Source of the DNA: Oceanidesulfovibrio indonesiensis
GTDB lineage: Bacteria; Desulfobacterota; Desulfovibrionia; Desulfovibrionales; Desulfovibrionaceae
Length of the DNA: 64,000 bases
NCBI RefSeq assembly: GCF_007625075.1
Contig: NZ_QMIE01000005.1
Coordinates: 62,001 to 126,000, forward strand
Direction: 5' to 3'
The position numbers and the translations under genes were made by a program. Shown here in pieces: positions 1-8,079 of the stretch (positions are counted from its first letter, which is position 1; every line of letters begins with the position of its first letter). The notes below the pieces were generated by a model. It was not told where the DNA came from. It was given only the letters and a program-made list of their open reading frames with translations, and ran no database searches.

Positions 1-1243
1 GCATGCAGCGTTCAGGCTCGGTCTTGCGGGCAAAGGAGAGCAGCTTCTGGGTGATGTCCTTGCAGCGATTGCCCTGCGTCTTGATCTGCGCGATGGAACG
101 CTTGATCTCCACGGTGTCGCAGGAGCCGCCCTCGGGGGTGTCATCGAGGATATCCTGAATCCAGCCTGCCTCTTCCACCATGACCGCGACGGGATTGTTG
201 ATCTCATGCGCGATGCCGGCTGCCATCTCGCCCAGCGAAGCCATTTTGGAGGCATGGATCACCTGCTCGTTCATCTTTTCCTTGTCTTCGTCGAGCTTGG
301 CTATGTAGGCCACAACGCGCCGGGTCAGGATGATGGCGGTGATGATGATGCCCAGCGAGCCGAGGGCGAGGACCGAGAGCAGGATGAGCCGGGCATGATA
401 GATGTCGCGGAAGGCGTCGCGGGTCATCTGCTCGTAGAATAGCACCCAGTCGCCCTGCTTGAGGGTGGCGAGCACGAACACCGCATCGGAGTCGGTTTCG
501 CACGCCTTGTCCTCGGTGACCACGAGCAGGGGACCCATGGGCTTTTCTGAGGGCAGCAGGGATTTGATGAGGTTGAGCAGGAAATTTTTGCACTGGGAGA
601 AGTCTTCGCGCGGCTGGGTCTGGAATGCCCCCTCGCGATTCACGATGAAGGCGTGCCCTGTTTCGCCGATGCGGATGTTCTCCACAAGCCGGGTGAACGA
701 CTCGAAATCGATGGTTGCGCGCAGAATGTACCGCCTGCCGTCCCAGTCGCGGCTTGCGGCCACGATGAAATGGGGCTGGTTGCGGATGCCCATGAAGACG
801 TCACTTATATGGTGGTCGTTCTCCATGGCGTTCTGAAACCATTCGGATTGCCCGTATTGAGCATCGCCCAGTTGGAATGGGCCGGCGTAGGCTATGAGCG
901 CGCCGGTGTCGTCGACGAGTCCGAGGTCCACGAACGCCCGTCCGTATTGGGAGTGCAGCGTATACAGGAGCTCCTTGAGGAACTCCGTGCGTCTGAGGTC
1001 ATTGAGCGGACAGACGTCCATGAGGGTTTTGATGGAGGCGAGCCGTTCATGCAGGTGCGCATCGACGATCTCCCGATGCTTGCTTACCACTTCTTCCAGA
1101 TGCGCGATGGTCTTTTCCTGGTATGCCGTGTGGAAGAGGTGCGCGAATATCCCGCTCACCACGATAAGCGGTGTGAGCGAGACAAATATGATCAGCAGGC
1201 TGATCTTTTTTGAAAGCGCAGAGCTCAATGAAGGTGTCGCCAC
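1..1243 (-). CDS. Cache-domain sensor histidine kinase, 3' part missing
   Basis: Membrane histidine kinase whose gene runs off the left edge. Translation from the GTG at 1243 gives a membrane segment at residues 13-33, a long extracytoplasmic region of the double-Cache type (about 40-280), a second membrane segment near 285-307, a short linker and an H-box reading GIAHEINNP with the phospho-acceptor at His346. The ATPase domain lies mostly beyond the window. The start is a GTG because the upstream ATG frame stops at once; a GGAG sits about 11 bases before the GTG. It lies 230 bp downstream of an NtrC-type regulator gene and has its own sigma-54 promoter, so it is probably a target of that regulator rather than part of its transcript. 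The ligand is unknown, though Cache domains usually bind small organic molecules. Family is secure; specificity is not. Confidence 0.88.
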   Translation of the reverse strand, partial: MATPSLSSALSKKISLLIIFVSLTPLIVVSGIFAHLFHTAYQEKTIAHLEEVVSKHREIVDAHLHERLASIKTLMDVCPLNDLRRTEFLKELLYTLHSQYGRAFVDLGLVDDTGALIAYAGPFQLGDAQYGQSEWFQNAMENDHHISDVFMGIRNQPHFIVAASRDWDGRRYILRATIDFESFTRLVENIRIGETGHAFIVNREGAFQTQPREDFSQCKNFLLNLIKSLLPSEKPMGPLLVVTEDKACETDSDAVFVLATLKQGDWVLFYEQMTRDAFRDIYHARLILLSVLALGSLGIIITAIILTRRVVAYIAKLDEDKEKMNEQVIHASKMASLGEMAAGIAHEINNPVAVMVEEAGWIQDILDDTPEGGSCDTVEIKRSIAQIKTQGNRCKDITQKLLSFARKTEPERCM

Positions 1244-1305
1244 GGCAAATCACTCCGGATTCATTTTGGCAAAGGCGGGACGCAATGGCCCCCGCAATGC
1301 TGGAA

Positions 1306-1323
1306 AGGCAAGCGGCATGCCAA
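1306..1323 (-). promoter_or_regulatory. sigma-54 (-24/-12) promoter
   Basis: On the minus strand the sequence reads TTGGCATGCCGCTTGCCT. It matches the TGGCAYG-N4-TTGC consensus with exact GG-to-GC spacing. It points at the Cache kinase gene and would give a leader of about 55 bases before the GTG at 1243. The adjacent upstream gene encodes a sigma-54 activator, which supports the call. Confidence 0.72.
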
Positions 1324-1426
1324 ACAGGACTGCGCTTGTGAAATTTGTAACAGACTGGAATAAAGGCAGAAAAAATGACCCGAGGCAAAACCCGGCCGCA
1401 GCCGAGATACCGCGGTGTCAGCTTCT

Positions 1427-1441
1427 TTTACAGTTTGTAAA
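1427..1441. promoter_or_regulatory. Palindromic upstream activator site candidate
   Basis: A perfect 6-3-6 inverted repeat (TTTACA, 3 bases, TGTAAA) lies about 115 bp upstream of the -24/-12 promoter at 1306-1323, the usual distance for an enhancer bound by an NtrC-family protein. A weaker copy of one half (TTACAAA) occurs about 90 bp nearer the promoter. The likely binder is the regulator encoded at 1474-2916. Binding is inferred. Confidence 0.5.
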
Positions 1442-1473
1442 GGCGGGACTGTATGCGAAAGGGAAACAGGAGA

Positions 1474-2916
1474 TCAGGAGTCGGATTTGGGTCCGGTCAC
1501 TTTGGTGCTCATCGCCAGCCGATGCTTGTCGATCTTGGCCAGAAGCGTGGGCCGGGTGAGCCCGAGCAGTTTGGCCGCGCGGGTCTTGTTGCCTTCGGTC
1601 ATCTCCAGGGCGCTCTTGATCAGCAGGGCTGAAATGACATCCATGGCTTCTTCGTAAGGCTTCTCCGACCGGGAAGAAAGCAGAGTATCTCCAGCCCACT
1701 GGAAAAGGGCGTCTTCTGTATCAATCGGCGGAGTTTTTCCGTGCGGTACGGGCTGGCGTAGCGAGGATTCAATATCCTTTTCACTCAGCGGCGCGCCTTT
1801 GCTGAAAATGATGGCTTTCTGCAAGCAGTTGGACAGCTCGCGCACGTTGCCCGGCCACTGGTAGCGCAACAGTGCGGCTTCTCCTTCCGGAGAAAGCCCG
1901 GGATTGGGCAATTCCATCTCGTGGGCGTGGAGGCTGAGAAAGTGGCGCGCCAGCAGGGGAATGTCGTCGATGCGCTCGCGCAGGGGCGGCAGGGTCAGGG
2001 TCACGACCTTGAGTCGGAAATAGAGGTCCTCCCGGAACACGCCGTCCTGCACGGATTTTTCCAGTTCGCGGTTCGTGGCGGCGATGATCCGCACATCCAC
2101 GGGAATAGCCTGGTTGCCGCCGAGGCGTTCTATGGTCCTTTCCTGGATCAGGCGCAGGATCTTGGCCTGGATGGACAGCGGCATGTCTCCGATCTCGTCC
2201 AGAAACACCGTGCCCTGCTGGGCCAGCTCGATCTTTCCGATGCGGCGCGACCCGGCGCCGGTGAATGCTCCTTTCTCGTAACCGAAAAGTTCGCTTTCAA
2301 GGAGGGTTTCCGGAATGGCCACGCAGTTGATGATGCTGAAGGGCTTGTTGGCCCGCGAGCTGTATTTGTAAATGGCCCGCGCCACGAGTTCCTTGCCCGT
2401 GCCGGACTCTCCGCAGATGAGCACGGTCGCATCCGTGGGCGCGGCGCGGCCGATGGCCTTGTACACCTCCTGCATGGCCGGGGAGCGCCCGAGAACGGCG
2501 TCCATGCTGGACCGGGCCTCGTCGAGTTGCCCTCCGGAAAGCTCCTTCTTGCGCTTGGCTGTTTCGAGGGCCTTTTCGATGAGTTCGAGCATCGCCGGTA
2601 TGTCGAACGGTTTGAGCACGTAATCATATGCTCCGAGCTTGGTGGCTTCCACGGCGGTTTCCATGGTGCCGTACGCGGTCATGACGATGACCTGGGGCGT
2701 GGGCTCGATGTCGCGCAGGTGGCGGAATGTTTCCAGGCCGTCCATGCCCGGCAGCCGGATGTCCTGGATCACCAGGTCGATGCCGCCTTTGCGGGCGCGC
2801 TCCAGGCACTGCTCGCCTGAGGCGGCGGTTTCCACCTCATAACCGCGTTCCGTGAGCAGTTTGCTGAAGCTGCGCCTGAGTTGGGCGTCGTCATCCACGA
2901 TGAGTATGGTGTTCAT
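1474..2916 (-). CDS. NtrC-family sigma-54-dependent response regulator
   Basis: 480-residue transcription activator. The receiver domain (1-120) has the acidic cluster near residues 8-10, phospho-acceptor Asp52 and the signalling Lys102. The AAA+ domain follows, with Walker A GESGTGKE at 169-176, the sigma-54-contacting GAFTGA loop at 216-221 and Walker B FLDE at 238-241. A Fis-type helix-turn-helix (about 440-467, EGNKTRAAKLLGLTRPTL) ends the protein. Its ATG overlaps the stop of the upstream kinase gene by 4 bp (ATGA), so the two are translationally coupled and surely form one two-component system. A perfect palindrome and a -24/-12 promoter just downstream suggest that it activates the Cache kinase gene that follows. 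All key residues are present. Confidence 0.95.
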   Translation of the reverse strand: MNTILIVDDDAQLRRSFSKLLTERGYEVETAASGEQCLERARKGGIDLVIQDIRLPGMDGLETFRHLRDIEPTPQVIVMTAYGTMETAVEATKLGAYDYVLKPFDIPAMLELIEKALETAKRKKELSGGQLDEARSSMDAVLGRSPAMQEVYKAIGRAAPTDATVLICGESGTGKELVARAIYKYSSRANKPFSIINCVAIPETLLESELFGYEKGAFTGAGSRRIGKIELAQQGTVFLDEIGDMPLSIQAKILRLIQERTIERLGGNQAIPVDVRIIAATNRELEKSVQDGVFREDLYFRLKVVTLTLPPLRERIDDIPLLARHFLSLHAHEMELPNPGLSPEGEAALLRYQWPGNVRELSNCLQKAIIFSKGAPLSEKDIESSLRQPVPHGKTPPIDTEDALFQWAGDTLLSSRSEKPYEEAMDVISALLIKSALEMTEGNKTRAAKLLGLTRPTLLAKIDKHRLAMSTKVTGPKSDS

Positions 2917-4394
2917 GCCGGAGCCTCCATGCGGGGCAGGCCGATGACGAATGTGGCTCCCCGTCCTGTCTCGGAGGTGGCGTGCAACCAGCCGCCGTGC
3001 TCCTCCACGATGCGTTTGGAAATTGCCAGCCCCAGGCCGGTGCCGTCTTCCTTGGTGCTGACGAACGGTTCGAACAGGTGCGCCCGGACATTGTGCGGCA
3101 AGCCGGGCCCGTTGTCCGCCACCCGGACGATGGCCACCCGTCCGTATGGTTCCATCACGCCTTCCTCTTCGGTGATAGTCACGGCGCCGCCTTCGCCCAT
3201 TGCTTCCATGCCGTTGATCAGCAGGTTCACCAGTACTTCCTTGAGCTGGTCCGGGTCGCCGAGCACTACTGGCAGGGGCTTCTCACGGTGCACGGTCACG
3301 TCTATGTGCATGGACTCGAGCTTGTGGCGGAGCAGTTGGAGGGTCTGGTCCACGACCGAAGAGAGGCTTAAAGGCTGGGGCTTGAGTTTGGGCGGTCTGG
3401 AGAATTCGAGGAAGTTTTTGAGGATCGTGTCGATGAAGTCGATCTCCTCGCTGATGACGTCCAGGTCTTCGCGCGTTTCCGGAGTGGACGGCAGGCTGCG
3501 CTCCAGGGTGAAAAGCCGCATCTTTACCGAAGTCAGCGGGTTACGCACGCTGTGCGCGACACCGGCGGCCAGCTTGCCGATTGTGGCGAGTTTCTCCGCC
3601 TGCAGCAGATCCTCCCGGCTTTTGGCGAGTTTGTCCTGCGCCTGGCCCACGTCTTTGAGCAGAATTTGAATTCTGTCGCCGAGATACTCCACTTCGTCCA
3701 GGACTTCAGCTTCCTGGGCAGATTTGTCGACCCGGTTGGAGAGAACGTCTTTGAGCCGGTGAATCGGCGCGAGCACACGGCGCATGATGAGGATGGCCAG
3801 CAGCAGGCCGAGAATGGCGGCCGCCGGTATAGCCGACCAGGCGAGCCAGCTGAGGATCTTGAACTTGGTCCTGTAACCCTCGATGAGCGAGGTGATGTTC
3901 TTTTTCTGGCGCTGTTTGAACTGTCGGCACAGGTCGTTGACCTGGAAAAACTTCTGGCGCGCTTCGGCATGCAGTTCCACACTGCGTTGGCGATCGCCCT
4001 GCCGGAAGATATTGATGACCCGCTCCTTGAGCACGGAGTAGCGGACATATTCTGACTCTATGGCGAAAAGCAGGTTCCGCTCGTCCTTGGTTCGCGCCAT
4101 GTCGAAAGACGTGCGCCACCACATTTCGAAATCATCTTTGGATTGTGCCAGGCGCTCGAGCCAGGATTCGTCGCCGTCCATGAAAAAGTAGCTGACGTAC
4201 CCGCGTTGAGAGAGCAACGCACGTTGCATCTCCTGCGCGGCGTCCAGTGCTTCGGCGCCTTGCTCCATGGTTTCGGAAAACAGGGCCTGGGTGCGCTGCA
4301 CGTACCACAGGGTGACAAGCGCGCCGGTAAGGTTCACGGCCACAAGTATTCCCAGAAGGATGAAGATACGGCTTCGCAAGCCGAGAATTCGCAT
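2913..4394 (-). CDS. Sensor histidine kinase, partner of the NtrC-type regulator
   Basis: 493-residue membrane kinase. It has a membrane segment near residues 8-30, an all-helical extracytoplasmic domain with many charged residues (about 35-180, like four-helix-bundle sensors), a second membrane segment (about 185-206), a HAMP-like linker, an H-box VAHSVRNPL with His281, and an ATPase domain with an N-box, DNGPGL and GTGLGLAIS. The H-box has Ser in place of the common Glu after His. The ATG at 4394 is preferred over a TTG 15 bases upstream because GAGG lies 6 bases before it. The gene overlaps the downstream response regulator by 4 bp. The signal it senses cannot be told from sequence. Confidence 0.93.
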   Translation of the reverse strand: MRILGLRSRIFILLGILVAVNLTGALVTLWYVQRTQALFSETMEQGAEALDAAQEMQRALLSQRGYVSYFFMDGDESWLERLAQSKDDFEMWWRTSFDMARTKDERNLLFAIESEYVRYSVLKERVINIFRQGDRQRSVELHAEARQKFFQVNDLCRQFKQRQKKNITSLIEGYRTKFKILSWLAWSAIPAAAILGLLLAILIMRRVLAPIHRLKDVLSNRVDKSAQEAEVLDEVEYLGDRIQILLKDVGQAQDKLAKSREDLLQAEKLATIGKLAAGVAHSVRNPLTSVKMRLFTLERSLPSTPETREDLDVISEEIDFIDTILKNFLEFSRPPKLKPQPLSLSSVVDQTLQLLRHKLESMHIDVTVHREKPLPVVLGDPDQLKEVLVNLLINGMEAMGEGGAVTITEEEGVMEPYGRVAIVRVADNGPGLPHNVRAHLFEPFVSTKEDGTGLGLAISKRIVEEHGGWLHATSETGRGATFVIGLPRMEAPA

Positions 4395-4720
4395 CGAAGA
4401 CCTCACCAAACCAAAAGTTGAGTCGGCTGTTTCAGTGGGTGCCTCTGTGTATGGACGATAACGTCGCAGCCTTCAAGCCCGTATTTTTGCTGAGCGATCC
4501 GAAAAAAAGCCTGTTGGAGGTATTGCCCATTGTCTGCCTTTGCACCATATGAAAAAACGTATCGGTATCCGAGCAACCGGTATTTGCCGGAGCACACAGC
4601 GCTGATACGCTGAGGCCCCCCCGGCACTTGTCGCATGGAGCCATGCAGGACGTGGTCGTCATTGCGCCAGCCTGTACGATATTTCTGCCCGCGGCAATTT
4701 ACTCAAGGACAGAACGCCAC
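4395..4720. other. Divergent intergenic region
   Basis: About 326 bases separate the kinase gene (minus) and the sigma-54 activator gene (plus) and must hold both promoters. No clear -24/-12 or strong -35/-10 was found. A short inverted repeat GCATGG-AG-CCATGC at 4633-4646 is the only obvious dyad. A TTG at 4628 could extend the rightward gene, but it has no ribosome site. Confidence 0.5.
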
Positions 4721-6244
4721 ATGCCCACACGAAGCAAGACCGCGAACTCCAACGGAGGCGGTATCCGTTCGTCCGCTCGACGCGCCATGCTTATCGCAAC
4801 TTCGCGCGGCGAGGAGCTGGAGCAACTGCGGTCCGCGCTTGCGGGCCAGTGGCGGATCATGAGTTGTATCGACAGCGGCGAGCTGTTGTCCATGTCCCTG
4901 GCCTCGCCGTGCTTTGCAGTGCTCGTGGATGTGGATTTTTTGCGTGACGTCGCCTCGCAGGATTCAGGGGCGCAGGCAGGCGGCGCCGAGGCGGGCCTGC
5001 ATCTCCTGTGGAAGCGCGTTCCAGGCGCTCACGTGGTCATACTTGCCGGAGCCGGGGACATGCGCGAGGTCGTGGCCACGGTAAAGAAGGGTGCCGACAA
5101 CTATCTGACGTACCCCATTCACCCCGATGAGGTCCGCTACGTGCTGGAAAGTCTCGAAGCAGCGCACCGCATGGAGGGGGAACTCTCCTATCTGCGCGAC
5201 AGCTTCTGGGGCGAGGACGTGAAACGGCTGACCCGAACGGAAAGCCCGGCCATGCGCGAGGTCCTGACCAAAGCCAAGGCCGCCGCTCCCACGAGTGCGC
5301 TCATCCTGCTCACCGGCGAATCCGGCACGGGCAAGAGCTCCCTTGCCAAGCTCATCCATGCGCATTCCATGCGCAAGGATAAGCCCTTTGTAGCCGTGCA
5401 CTGCGGCGCCATTCCGGACACCCTTGTGGAAAGCGAACTCTTCGGCCACGAGAAAGGCGCCTTCACAGGCGCAGTGCGCCGCAAGCTCGGAAAATTCGAG
5501 ATCGCCCACGGCGGCACCCTTTTCCTCGACGAGGTCGGCACGCTGTCCATGGCAGCCCAGGTCAAGCTGCTCCAGGTCCTGCAGGAGAAAACCTTCCATC
5601 GCGTGGGCGGGGAGACGGACATCCTTACCGATGCCCGGGTCATCGCAGCGGCCAATCAGGATCTCAAGGCCATGGTGCGCGAGGGGCGGTTCCGCGAGGA
5701 CCTCTACTACCGGCTCAACGTCTTCCCCCTGGACATCCCGCCGCTGCGCGAGCGCAAGATGGACATCCCATTGCTGGTGGCGAGCTTTCTCGAACGGCTC
5801 GGCAGCGAGTACGGCAAGCAACTGCACGGCGTGACTCCGGAAACGCTGGAGGCCCTCGCCCGCTACGACTGGCCCGGGAACGTGCGCGAGTTGGAAAACC
5901 TCGTGGAGCGTGCCTTCATCCTGGAAGACTCCCACATGCTCACCCTGGACAGTTTCCCGGTGGAGTTCCATCCAGCCCATGCCTGCTACGCCGAGCAGGC
6001 GCAACGCAGCGTTGGTGCGGAGATGACCCTGGCCGAAGTGCGCGAACAAGCCAGGGACGCCGTGGAAAAGCAGTACCTTCAAGACGTGCTCGCCATGCAC
6101 GGCGGCCGCATCAACAAAACCGCCGCCCATGCCGGCATCACCCCCAGGCAGCTGCACAAACTCATGGCCCGTCACGGCCTGGACAAAAAGCAATATAAGA
6201 ATGCCTCCGGCGGCCAGGGGATCATTGACCCCCAGGCCCCCTGA
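4721..6244 (+). CDS. Sigma-54-dependent activator with degenerate receiver domain
   Basis: 507-residue enhancer-binding protein. The N-terminal 150 residues keep the outline of a receiver domain (LVDVDF in the phospho-site strand), but the acidic pair after the first strand is replaced by ATS and the signalling Lys-Pro is replaced by YPIHP. It is therefore probably not switched by ordinary phosphorylation. The AAA+ core is intact (GESGTGKS at 199-206, GAFTGA at 246-251, FLDEVG), and a Fis-type helix-turn-helix closes the protein (GRINKTAAHAGITPRQL). The start is the ATG at 4721, preceded by AAGGA. It is an orphan with no kinase on the same strand. The next operon (aminomutase/ATP-grasp genes) starts 205 bp downstream, behind a hairpin, and its possible control by this protein is only a guess. 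Confidence 0.9.
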   Translation: MPTRSKTANSNGGGIRSSARRAMLIATSRGEELEQLRSALAGQWRIMSCIDSGELLSMSLASPCFAVLVDVDFLRDVASQDSGAQAGGAEAGLHLLWKRVPGAHVVILAGAGDMREVVATVKKGADNYLTYPIHPDEVRYVLESLEAAHRMEGELSYLRDSFWGEDVKRLTRTESPAMREVLTKAKAAAPTSALILLTGESGTGKSSLAKLIHAHSMRKDKPFVAVHCGAIPDTLVESELFGHEKGAFTGAVRRKLGKFEIAHGGTLFLDEVGTLSMAAQVKLLQVLQEKTFHRVGGETDILTDARVIAAANQDLKAMVREGRFREDLYYRLNVFPLDIPPLRERKMDIPLLVASFLERLGSEYGKQLHGVTPETLEALARYDWPGNVRELENLVERAFILEDSHMLTLDSFPVEFHPAHACYAEQAQRSVGAEMTLAEVREQARDAVEKQYLQDVLAMHGGRINKTAAHAGITPRQLHKLMARHGLDKKQYKNASGGQGIIDPQAP

Positions 6245-6250
6245 CTTGGC

Positions 6251-6292
6251 CCAGGGAGCATAGCTCCCTGGTGGGGGCCGCGGGCAAAGCCC
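6251..6292 (+). terminator. Bipartite hairpin, probable terminator
   Basis: A 9-bp stem CCAGGGAGC / GCTCCCTGG with an ATA loop starts 7 bases after the stop codon at 6244. A second short stem GGGC-AAA-GCCC at 6282-6292 follows. There is no T-tract, so termination is inferred from position. The second half (GGGC, three bases, GCCCTCGGA) recurs near 22838. Confidence 0.5.
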
Positions 6293-6357
6293 TCGGAGGC
6301 TATGGTCGGTCCTCGCATTTCCGTATTTCCATCGAAATTCGGAACTTTGGGTTCCCT

Positions 6358-6390
6358 TTTATTCTGATTTTTTCAAAAAAACAGAATAAA
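6358..6390. repeat. AT-rich inverted repeat upstream of the aminomutase operon
   Basis: Two 16-base arms (TTTATTCTGATTTTTT and AAAAAAACAGAATAAA) separated by one C pair at 15 of 16 positions. The patch is strikingly AT-rich for this genome and lies about 60 bp before the first gene of the operon at 6449. It could be an operator or a two-way terminator for the preceding gene. It also creates long A and T runs typical of bent promoter DNA. Confidence 0.55.
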
Positions 6391-6448
6391 TACAAGGTCA
6401 TGCAATGTGGTCCGCCCTTTGCTGTGGGCGAAGCGTCGAGGAGGCCCC

Positions 6449-6787
6449 ATGAACGCGCACCAGGCTTTAGAGACATTCACGGGCATCGTTTGCCCGCTGG
6501 TCACCAACGAATACGGGTTCGTTTCCGACATGGTGCTCGCCTGTCCGGGCGAGCGGGACGTCCACATCCATATGGACAGGGAAGGCAGGGCGCTCGCGCG
6601 GGCCTCGCTGACCAGGGAAAAGGCGTCCATAGTGCGCGTGCACGGGGTGGTCGAGCCTTCCGACGACGGCGATGTCAGCGGACACGGCGTGGTTCTCCAT
6701 GTCCGGCAGTTCGAGGTCCTTTGCGTTGCGGGACCGGAGGAATCGCATAATCCATTTCCAGACCAGGAGGTCATGGAACCGTCATGA
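6449..6787 (+). CDS. Conserved-looking small protein heading the aminomutase operon, unknown function
   Basis: 112-residue protein not recognised. The ATG at 6449 has a strong GAGGAGG ribosome site. Its stop overlaps the start of the radical SAM gene by 4 bp (ATGA), so the two are translationally coupled. The sequence is soluble and beta-rich. The stretch at about residues 53-88 alternates hydrophobic residues (SIVRVHGVV, then VVLHVRQFEVL) as in a small OB-fold or beta-barrel, but that is only an impression. There is no signal peptide, no membrane segment and no metal motif; Cys12 and Cys90 are isolated. Coupling argues that it is needed with the enzymes, as a subunit, substrate carrier or regulator. 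Confidence 0.7.
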   Translation: MNAHQALETFTGIVCPLVTNEYGFVSDMVLACPGERDVHIHMDREGRALARASLTREKASIVRVHGVVEPSDDGDVSGHGVVLHVRQFEVLCVAGPEESHNPFPDQEVMEPS

Positions 6788-8079
6788 CGAGAGACAACGA
6801 GTTGGAGGCGTTCGAGCCTCCCAGCGGCGGAGCAGCCGCACACGTCGTCAGGGCAACCGTCCCGATGCCGAAACGCGCGAAATACGCCAGCGGCGCTGAA
6901 AGGGACGCCTTCCGCAAGAGCTTCTTTCCCGGCGCGACTCGCGCAGAATGGAACGACTGGCGCTGGCAGATCGCCCACCGCGTGACCTCGCCGGCCGAGT
7001 TGTTCCGGCATATCAACCCCACTACCCAGGAAACGCTGGCGCAGTCCGGCGAGTTTCCACTGGCCGTGACGCCGTATTATCTGAGCCTTGTGGACGGCGG
7101 CGATCCCGCGTGCCCGGTGCGCCGAGCCGTGGTCCCCACCATGCAGGAGGCCGTGCTCGGCCCCGGCGAGGCCGACGACCCCCTGGGCGAGGAGGGCCAC
7201 AGCCCCACGCCCGGCATCGTGCACCGCTACCCGGACCGTGTGCTCTTCCTGGCAACGGACTTCTGCTCCACGTACTGCCGTTACTGCACGCGTTCGCGAC
7301 TGGTGGGCCGTGGCAATGCGGGGTCGGTGCGCGCCCGGTGGGACAAGTGCATCGAGTATATCGCAGCCACGCCGACTGTCCGCGACGTCATCGTGTCAGG
7401 CGGCGACCCCCTGACCATGCCTGACGAAGCCATCGACTATCTGTTGGGCCGGCTCCAGGCCATCAGCCATGTGGAGATAGTCCGTCTGGGCACCAAGGCG
7501 CCGGCCGTGCTGCCGCAACGCATCACCCCGGGCCTGGTGCGCATGCTCAAGAAGCACCATCCGTTGTTCATGAGCTGCCACATGATGCACCCCAGGGAGC
7601 TCACGCCCGAGACCAACCAGGCTTTCGAACGACTTGCCGACGCGGGCATTCCCCTGGGCAGCCAGACGGTGCTGCTGGCCGGCGTGAACGATGCGCCGGA
7701 CACGCTGGCCGCGTTGTTTCACGGTTTGCTCAGGGTGCGCGTGCGACCGTACTACCTGTATCAGTGCGATCCCATCCGCGGTTCGGCCCATTTCCGCACC
7801 ACGGTGTCCAGGGGCATCGAACTGATGACGTCCCTGCGAGGCCATACCTCGGGCTACGCAGTGCCCACCTACGTGGTGGACGCGCCGGGGGGCGGCGGCA
7901 AGGTGCCCATCTACGCGCAGACCATGCTCGGCTATGATGAAAACGGCCTGGCTCTGGTGAACTACGAAGGCCAAGTCTACCATTATCCGAATGCGCAGCT
8001 GCCACTGGCGGCAACGGCGGGGCAGATGGCCCAGCCCGCGGCTGTGCGTTCCGCAATGCCTGCCATGGAGACGTCATGA
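6784..8079 (+). CDS. Radical SAM lysine 2,3-aminomutase-like enzyme (KamA family)
   Basis: 431 residues. The radical SAM cluster is CSTYCRYC (Cys161, Cys165, Cys168), followed by Arg170, which matches the carboxylate-binding Arg of clostridial lysine 2,3-aminomutase. The PLP lysine is Lys373 in DAPGGGGK. Two acidic residues that hold the substrate side-chain amine in the lysine enzyme (Asp293 and Asp330 there) are present as Asp329 (YQCD) and Asp366 (VVDAP), with identical spacing to each other and to the PLP lysine. Glutamate 2,3-aminomutases replace them, so L-lysine to beta-lysine is the likely reaction. The N-terminus is longer than in EpmB, and no EpmA/EF-P gene is nearby, so translation-factor modification is unlikely. 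It overlaps both neighbours by 4 bp in an operon with ATP-grasp ligases and acetyl-transfer enzymes. Confidence 0.9.
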   Translation: MTRDNELEAFEPPSGGAAAHVVRATVPMPKRAKYASGAERDAFRKSFFPGATRAEWNDWRWQIAHRVTSPAELFRHINPTTQETLAQSGEFPLAVTPYYLSLVDGGDPACPVRRAVVPTMQEAVLGPGEADDPLGEEGHSPTPGIVHRYPDRVLFLATDFCSTYCRYCTRSRLVGRGNAGSVRARWDKCIEYIAATPTVRDVIVSGGDPLTMPDEAIDYLLGRLQAISHVEIVRLGTKAPAVLPQRITPGLVRMLKKHHPLFMSCHMMHPRELTPETNQAFERLADAGIPLGSQTVLLAGVNDAPDTLAALFHGLLRVRVRPYYLYQCDPIRGSAHFRTTVSRGIELMTSLRGHTSGYAVPTYVVDAPGGGGKVPIYAQTMLGYDENGLALVNYEGQVYHYPNAQLPLAATAGQMAQPAAVRSAMPAMETS

